Shown here: piece by piece, positions 6,992-10,010 of the stretch | Layout: each line of letters starts with the position of its first letter | Position numbering within the stretch: the stretch's first letter is position 1 | Assembly: GCA_032249575.1 (NCBI GenBank) | Contig: JAVVHL010000040.1 | Span: forward strand, 1-10,010 | DNA length: 10,010 nt | From: Calditenuis sp032249575 | Lineage (GTDB): Archaea; Thermoproteota; Nitrososphaeria_A; Caldarchaeales; Calditenuaceae | Direction: 5' to 3' | Translations under genes and position numbers: made by a program | The notes under the pieces: model-generated | Seen by the model: only the letters and a program-made list of their open reading frames with translations | What the model was told of the DNA's origin: nothing | The model's database searches: none

Positions 6992-8230
6992 TCAACGACC
7001 CCTGACCCTCTCCTCGAGGTAGACCTCCACCAGATCCCTGGCGACCCTGGACTTCCTCGCAGGCCCCAGCTTCCTCACGAGACCTGATCTGGTGACTACG
7101 GTCAGCTCGTTCCCCTCTGCCCCGAACCCTACGTCCCTCCTCGAGACGTCGTTGACGGCCACGATCACTGGATCCAGCTCAGCGTACTCCGAGTAGACCG
7201 CACGGGGGTCCTCGACAGGCCCGTAGGAGGCCTTGAAAAGGACCAGGTCGATCCCAGGGAAGGACCTCCTCACCTCATAGACGACCTTAGGTGTGGTTCT
7301 GAGCGTCAAATGGAGCGTCGGGTGTTTCCTGCTCTCGATCTTGCCGCTGTGGACCTCGACCGGCTCGTAATCGGCTACCGCCGCCGCTGCGAACAACCCG
7401 TCGGCCCCTTCCGAGGTCCTGAGGACCGCCTCGAGCATCTCCCTCGCAGACTCGACGCTTACGGCCTCGACGTCCCACGGTGGCCTCAGCGATACAGGGC
7501 CGTGGACGAGCGTCACGTCGCCACCCATGGCCCTCAGGGCCCTTGCCAGCTCGAAACCCATCCTTCCGCTGGATGGGTTCGTGAGGAACCTCACCATGTC
7601 TATCCTCTCCCTCGTGGGCCCCGCCGTCACGACGTATCTCTTCCCCGAGAGCGGTTTGGGCCACGTTGCGTAGATCACCGCATCGAGCACGTCCTCTAAC
7701 TGGGCCAGCTTCGCCTTCCCCTCCTCGACCGTCGGTCCAACTATTGTCACGCCGAGGGACCTCAGCCTCTCCAAGACCTCCCTCACGACCGGTGAGGAGT
7801 GCATCGAGGCGTGCATCGCAGGTGCAACGATGACGGGTATCTCTGAGCCCAGAGCACAGGAGACCAGCAGCGATACAGCGTCGTCGGCGATCCCGCTCGC
7901 CACCTTCGCGGCCTCGTTCTGCGTCATCGGCGCCACGAGAACGGCGTCAACCCTTCCCCTCCCCTCGGTGAGCTCGACGTACTCGATCCTCCCCGTCACC
8001 TCAACGACAGGGTCGTTCCCCGTCGCCCACCTCATCACCTCGGGGCTCAGGAGGGATGCAGCCTCTCGGGTCATGACGGGGATCACGTCGGCACCGTGCC
8101 TCATCAGGAGCCTCGCCAGCTCAGGTGCCCTGTAGATCGAGGCGCTGGCTGTGACGCAGAGCGCGATCCTTTTGCCTGCGAGCTCGTCTCCGTGGCTTCC
8201 GGTTATGTCCTTCAGGTGCTCGTACCCCAC
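6992..8230 (-). CDS. coaBC: Bifunctional CoaBC: phosphopantothenoylcysteine decarboxylase / phosphopantothenate-cysteine ligase
   Basis: The CoaB part joins cysteine to 4'-phosphopantothenate and the FMN-dependent CoaC part decarboxylates the product to 4'-phosphopantetheine for coenzyme A. Length is 412 residues, normal for the fusion. CoaC (about 19-185) shows RIALCVTASASIYRAPEL at 21-38, the FMN-site segment APMTQN at 100-105, APAMHASM at 136-143, and an archaeal-type GPTVEEGKAKL at 165-175 where bacteria have a cysteine clamp. CoaB (about 195-412) shows VTAGPTRERIDMVRFLTNPSSG at 201-222, AAAVADYEP at 282-290, Lys297, and VNDVS at 359-363. The position that holds the conserved CoaC histidine appears to be Tyr84 (see findings). 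The GTG start at 8230 has no ribosome-binding site, but an AT island at 8256-8264 lies about 30 bases upstream, fitting a nearly leaderless mRNA. It heads the cluster with the 109-residue gene, ROK kinase and PINA. Confidence 0.93.
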   Translation of the reverse strand: MGYEHLKDITGSHGDELAGKRIALCVTASASIYRAPELARLLMRHGADVIPVMTREAASLLSPEVMRWATGNDPVVEVTGRIEYVELTEGRGRVDAVLVAPMTQNEAAKVASGIADDAVSLLVSCALGSEIPVIVAPAMHASMHSSPVVREVLERLRSLGVTIVGPTVEEGKAKLAQLEDVLDAVIYATWPKPLSGKRYVVTAGPTRERIDMVRFLTNPSSGRMGFELARALRAMGGDVTLVHGPVSLRPPWDVEAVSVESAREMLEAVLRTSEGADGLFAAAAVADYEPVEVHSGKIESRKHPTLHLTLRTTPKVVYEVRRSFPGIDLVLFKASYGPVEDPRAVYSEYAELDPVIVAVNDVSRRDVGFGAEGNELTVVTRSGLVRKLGPARKSRVARDLVEVYLEERVRGR

Positions 8231-8251
8231 GTCGCTGAGAACGCCCGTCCA

Positions 8252-8267
8252 CCGGAAAAATTTTCGG
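8252..8267. promoter_or_regulatory. AT-rich, near-palindromic promoter element between coaBC and the PfkB gene
   Basis: The divergent gap contains an AT island (GAAAAATTTTC, 8255-8265) flanked by CCG and CGG, so it reads almost the same on both strands. For coaBC its centre is about 30 bases before the GTG at 8230, which suits a TATA box with a very short leader. On the plus strand it would place a start near 8287, giving the PfkB gene a leader of about 55 bases that contains the stem-loop at 8303-8327. A short inverted repeat, GAAC-C-GTTC-like, follows at 8267-8275. Bidirectional use is inference; the call was made by eye. Confidence 0.45.
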
Positions 8268-8302
8268 AACCGTTCACGACCGTCGCTGAAAGGGGAGCGG
8301 AA

Positions 8303-8327
8303 ATCTCCTTTTGATATCGAAGGAGGT
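8303..8327 (+). promoter_or_regulatory. Stem-loop that sequesters the PfkB-gene Shine-Dalgarno
   Basis: On the plus strand CTCCTT (8305-8310) is exactly complementary to AAGGAG (8320-8325). A U-G and an A-U pair extend the stem to eight pairs (8303-8310 with 8320-8327), and a nine-base loop contains GATATC. AAGGAG is the core of the only strong Shine-Dalgarno here (GGAGGTGA, 8322-8329), so the fold would block ribosome entry at the TTG at 8341. Pairing is seen directly; a regulatory role is inferred and requires transcription starting before 8303. Confidence 0.45.
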
Positions 8328-8340
8328 GACGCATCAGACG

Positions 8341-9246
8341 TTGAGCAAGTTCAGGATCGGGATCGCGGGGCACGTGGTCCTCGACCGCGTCAGGGGCCTT
8401 AACGTGAGCTACGACTCCGTCGGAGGGGTTCCGACATATGCGGGCCTCGCTGTGACCTCTCTCGGGCACGAGGCACTGGCCATTTCGGTCGTAGGCGAGG
8501 ACGGGGGGAAAGCTCTGGAGGGCCTGAGAGCGCTCGGCGTCTCAACCGAATGGGTCAGGACCGTCAGCGGCGCCAGGACCACCAGCTACGAGATCGTCCT
8601 CCTCGAGGGCGGAGGAAGGAAGTTGAGGCTCCTCTCCCGCGCACCTCCGATACCTTCGGAGGATCTGGTCAGGCAGCTCGACGGGATGTACTACGGCCCC
8701 GTCGCTTCGGAGCTGAGGCCCGAGGACATCGCAGGTACCGCTCGGCTCTACAGTTGGTCGGCACTCGACCCTCAGGGGCTCATGCGGGCCTTCGACGAAC
8801 ACGGCAACGTGACGCTGAAGACGTCAGCAGCGGACTTGGACGTCTTCGGATCTGTGACCCTCCTCAGATTGGCTATTGAGGAGGCGAGGGCACTGGGCTT
8901 CGACGAACCCTCCGATGCGGCCGTCAGGCTCTCGAGAATTACAGGGAGGATCGTGGCTGTCACTGCAGGCGGAGAGGGGGCCTTCGTCTCCGACGGCAGG
9001 AAGCTCGTAAGGGGGAAGCTGGATGTGAGGGCGGTCGACACGGTCGGTGCCGGCGACGTCTTCGGAGGGGCTCTCCTCGTCGGCCTCATGGAGACCGGAG
9101 ACCTGATCCGCTCCACGGCCCTCGGCCTTGCAGCTGTCGCGGAGAGGGTCTCTCACCATGGACCGAGGAGGCTCGATAACGACTCGGTCAGGAGGCTAGC
9201 GTCATCGATCGAGTCGCGCCTCTCCGTTACCGAAGTCAGACCTTGA
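8341..9246 (+). CDS. PfkB/ribokinase-family carbohydrate or nucleoside kinase
   Basis: PfkB-family enzymes transfer the ATP gamma-phosphate to a hydroxymethyl group of sugars, nucleosides or related alcohols. From the TTG at 8341 the protein has 301 residues, normal for the family. The N-terminal part includes GHVVLDRV at 10-17 with the likely substrate aspartate Asp15, and the substrate-binding GGVPTYAGLA at 28-37. The C-terminal signature DTVGAGDVFGGAL at 233-245 has the anion hole and the catalytic base Asp239; VTAGGEGAF lies at 207-215. The start is uncertain. TTG 8341 follows a near-perfect Shine-Dalgarno (8322-8329) by 11 bases, a rather long gap, while TTG 8311 (311 residues) has none and lies in the loop of the stem-loop. 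It is divergent from coaBC. The substrate is not readable. The 3' end overlaps the opposing THUMP gene by 11 bases. Confidence 0.88.
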   Translation: MSKFRIGIAGHVVLDRVRGLNVSYDSVGGVPTYAGLAVTSLGHEALAISVVGEDGGKALEGLRALGVSTEWVRTVSGARTTSYEIVLLEGGGRKLRLLSRAPPIPSEDLVRQLDGMYYGPVASELRPEDIAGTARLYSWSALDPQGLMRAFDEHGNVTLKTSAADLDVFGSVTLLRLAIEEARALGFDEPSDAAVRLSRITGRIVAVTAGGEGAFVSDGRKLVRGKLDVRAVDTVGAGDVFGGALLVGLMETGDLIRSTALGLAAVAERVSHHGPRRLDNDSVRRLASSIESRLSVTEVRP

Positions 9247-9751
9247 CGAGGCTCAGGATCTGATCCGGTCTGACGACCGATATGCCCGTCAGCCCTCCGA
9301 GCACCTCGACCAGCACTATCCAGTCTGGGTTCTCGAGCCGAACCTTCCTCTCGATCCTCGACGCGACCGCTTCTATTATCTCCCTGCTGGAGAGCTGCGT
9401 GTGCCTCTTCTCGACCACGACCTTGTAGGTGGCTTCTGGCGGTATCCTTTCCTTCAGAGCTTCCACCGCCTCCGCTATCCTCTCGATCCTCGTCTCCACC
9501 ACCCGCTCTATCGGGATCACCCTCATGAGCCCCGAGACCTTCCACGGCTCCTTGACCGCCATCTCCCTGATCCTCTCGACTACCTCGAAGGGGTCCAGCG
9601 AGGTCTGCGCCGCTATCACGCCGTGGACGTCCGTGATCTCGACCTTCGGGTCAGGGTCGTTGAGCTCGGAGAGGATGCTGGTCAGCGTCGCCACTCCCAG
9701 CGGCTCCTGTCCCCTGAGCGTCGTCGCCAGGATGTTGAACCGGCCCGGCAT
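9236..9751 (-). CDS. Tan1-like THUMP-domain RNA-binding protein
   Basis: This 171-residue protein looks like the archaeal Tan1 group (COG1818). Yeast Tan1 is the tRNA-binding adaptor for the Kre33/NAT10 acetyltransferase that makes N4-acetylcytidine at position 12 of tRNA-Ser and tRNA-Leu; an equivalent archaeal role is inferred. Visible features are the N-terminal RFNILATTLRGQE (4-16), which leads an alpha/beta half-domain, and a THUMP-like C-terminal half with MRVIPIERVV (76-85), VVEKRHTQLSSREIIEAVA (112-130), NPDWIVLVEV (141-150) and GISVV (156-160). It has no methyltransferase or thiouridylase domain, as expected for a stand-alone adaptor. The ATG at 9751 has no clear Shine-Dalgarno. The acetyltransferase itself is not in the window. 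The stop lies inside the 3' end of the PfkB gene, and a tRNA gene lies just upstream on the other strand. Confidence 0.82.
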   Translation of the reverse strand: MPGRFNILATTLRGQEPLGVATLTSILSELNDPDPKVEITDVHGVIAAQTSLDPFEVVERIREMAVKEPWKVSGLMRVIPIERVVETRIERIAEAVEALKERIPPEATYKVVVEKRHTQLSSREIIEAVASRIERKVRLENPDWIVLVEVLGGLTGISVVRPDQILSLVKV

Positions 9752-9816
9752 CCCTTAAGGAGCCCTGCCGGCCTTCGCATCAAGCTAACTGCCTTCGTTC
9801 GTTGGGCGCTAAAAGA

Positions 9817-9830
9817 GCGATATTAATCGC
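9817..9830 (+). promoter_or_regulatory. Putative TATA box of the tRNA-Arg gene
   Basis: The sequence GATATTAAT (9819-9827) is the best TATA-like element in the 102-base gap between the THUMP gene and the tRNA. Its centre is about 30 bases before the tRNA 5' end at 9854, consistent with an archaeal start a few bases upstream of the mature end. AAAAG (9811-9815) just upstream could contribute to TFB binding. The box lies inside a perfect inverted repeat, GCGAT-ATTA-ATCGC. Confidence 0.55.
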
Positions 9831-9853
9831 TGTTGGAGGGTTGGTTGGGAAGA

Positions 9854-9940
9854 GGGCCCGTAGCTCAGCCTGGACAGAGCGCCGGCCTTCTAACTTTGGG
9901 AGAGAGCCGGAGGTCCCGGGTTCGAGTCCCGGCGGGCCCG
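9854..9940 (+). tRNA. tRNA-Arg (anticodon UCU) with a 12-base intron
   Basis: A full cloverleaf can be drawn: acceptor GGGCCCG (9854-9860) with CGGGCCC (9933-9939), D-stem GCTC/GAGC, anticodon stem CCGGC (9882-9886) with GCCGG (9906-9910), T-stem CCGGG/CCCGG with loop TTCGAGT, and discriminator G at 9940. The 3' CCA is not encoded, as is usual in many archaea. The mature loop is C-U-UCU-A-A, so the anticodon (9889-9891) reads AGA, and possibly AGG, which the genes here use often. The stretch at 9893-9904 is extra and sits at the canonical 37/38 position, giving a mature length of 75 bases. It is transcribed alone, opposite to the THUMP gene. Confidence 0.95.
9893..9904 (+). other. tRNA intron with bulge-helix-bulge fold
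   Basis: The junctions fit the archaeal tRNA splicing endonuclease target. CTTC (9887-9890) pairs with GGAG (9899-9902) as a four-pair central helix including one U-G pair. Three-base bulges TAA (9891-9893) and AGA (9903-9905) lie on opposite strands, and cutting after the second base of each gives a 12-base intron. The intron side closes with only one possible pair (C9894-G9898) around TTT, so the second flanking helix is almost absent. Confidence 0.8.
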
Positions 9941-10010
9941 TTCCTCCTCAATTCAGTAGAACGTGTGGTTAAATTCTATCAATTCCAGCATTTTTGTGGG
10001 TTGGCTGCTA
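9941..10010. other. AT-richer region after the tRNA, no gene seen
   Basis: This 70-base stretch to the window edge is clearly AT-richer than the rest. It contains TTAAAT (9969-9974), which could be a TATA box for something beyond the edge, and TTTTT (9991-9995), which could end the tRNA transcript. Neither can be confirmed here. Confidence 0.3.

Noticed and set aside
6019..7087. Plus-strand open frames of 230 and 241 codons over the ROK kinase and the 109-residue gene
   Set aside because: They are proline- and arginine-rich, have no hydrophobic pattern typical of a folded protein, and lie opposite clear ROK motifs.
9401..9826. Plus-strand open frame of 141 codons before the tRNA gene
   Set aside because: It is the antisense of the THUMP gene, is rich in arginine, histidine and proline, and would run through the tRNA promoter.
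9986..10007. CAGC/GCTG arms around TTTTT as a hairpin terminator
   Set aside because: Only four pairs with a long loop and the T-run inside the loop, so it is not a credible intrinsic terminator; the T-run alone may still matter.
1..10010. CRISPR array, insertion sequence, integrase or defence cassette
   Set aside because: No direct repeat series, terminal inverted repeats, transposase or nuclease-helicase cassette is visible. The tRNA could serve as an integration site, but no repeated 3' tRNA fragment appears in the window.

Overview
The window reads as a gene-dense, GC-rich archaeal chromosome segment, probably from a thermophile of the Thermoproteota/TACK side; the phylum is inference. 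The archaeal assignment rests on four things: a tRNA-Arg gene with a small intron that folds as a bulge-helix-bulge motif; a PIN-ATPase-KH protein of the PINA family, known from archaea; a Tan1-like THUMP protein; and a fused CoaBC with archaeal-type motifs. Several genes also have AT-rich boxes about 25-30 bases before the start, as in leaderless archaeal transcripts. No mobile element, CRISPR array or defence cassette is visible.

Layout. Left arm, minus strand: a possible gene start at the very edge, ridA (imine deaminase), then a SufS-type cysteine desulfurase. Next, plus strand from about 1849: a 64-residue two-helix membrane peptide, threonine synthase, and a zinc-ribbon membrane protein. 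This cluster meets, with no gap, a long minus-strand cluster whose transcription order is coaBC (8230), an unrecognised 109-residue protein (6988), a ROK-family sugar kinase (6699) and PINA (5606). Divergent from coaBC is a plus-strand PfkB-family kinase, which overlaps tail-to-tail with the minus-strand THUMP/Tan1-like gene. The right end holds the intron-containing tRNA-Arg(UCU).

How the genes relate. Threonine synthase and the cysteine desulfurase both use pyridoxal phosphate. RidA is known to remove reactive enamine/imine intermediates that damage such enzymes, so the left arm looks like amino-acid and sulfur metabolism with a housekeeping protector. CoaBC makes phosphopantetheine for coenzyme A. 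It is flanked by two small-molecule kinases of unknown substrate, and whether either serves coenzyme A synthesis is open. PINA (DNA repair/recombination) and the Tan1-like protein (tRNA acetylation) are information-processing genes that share the neighbourhood.

The window is mainly housekeeping. The observations I would follow up are a CoaBC whose decarboxylase-site histidine appears to be tyrosine, a stem-loop that hides the ribosome-binding site of the PfkB kinase, the 109-residue unknown linking coaBC to the ROK kinase, and the very small tRNA intron. I did not find a clear new multi-gene system.
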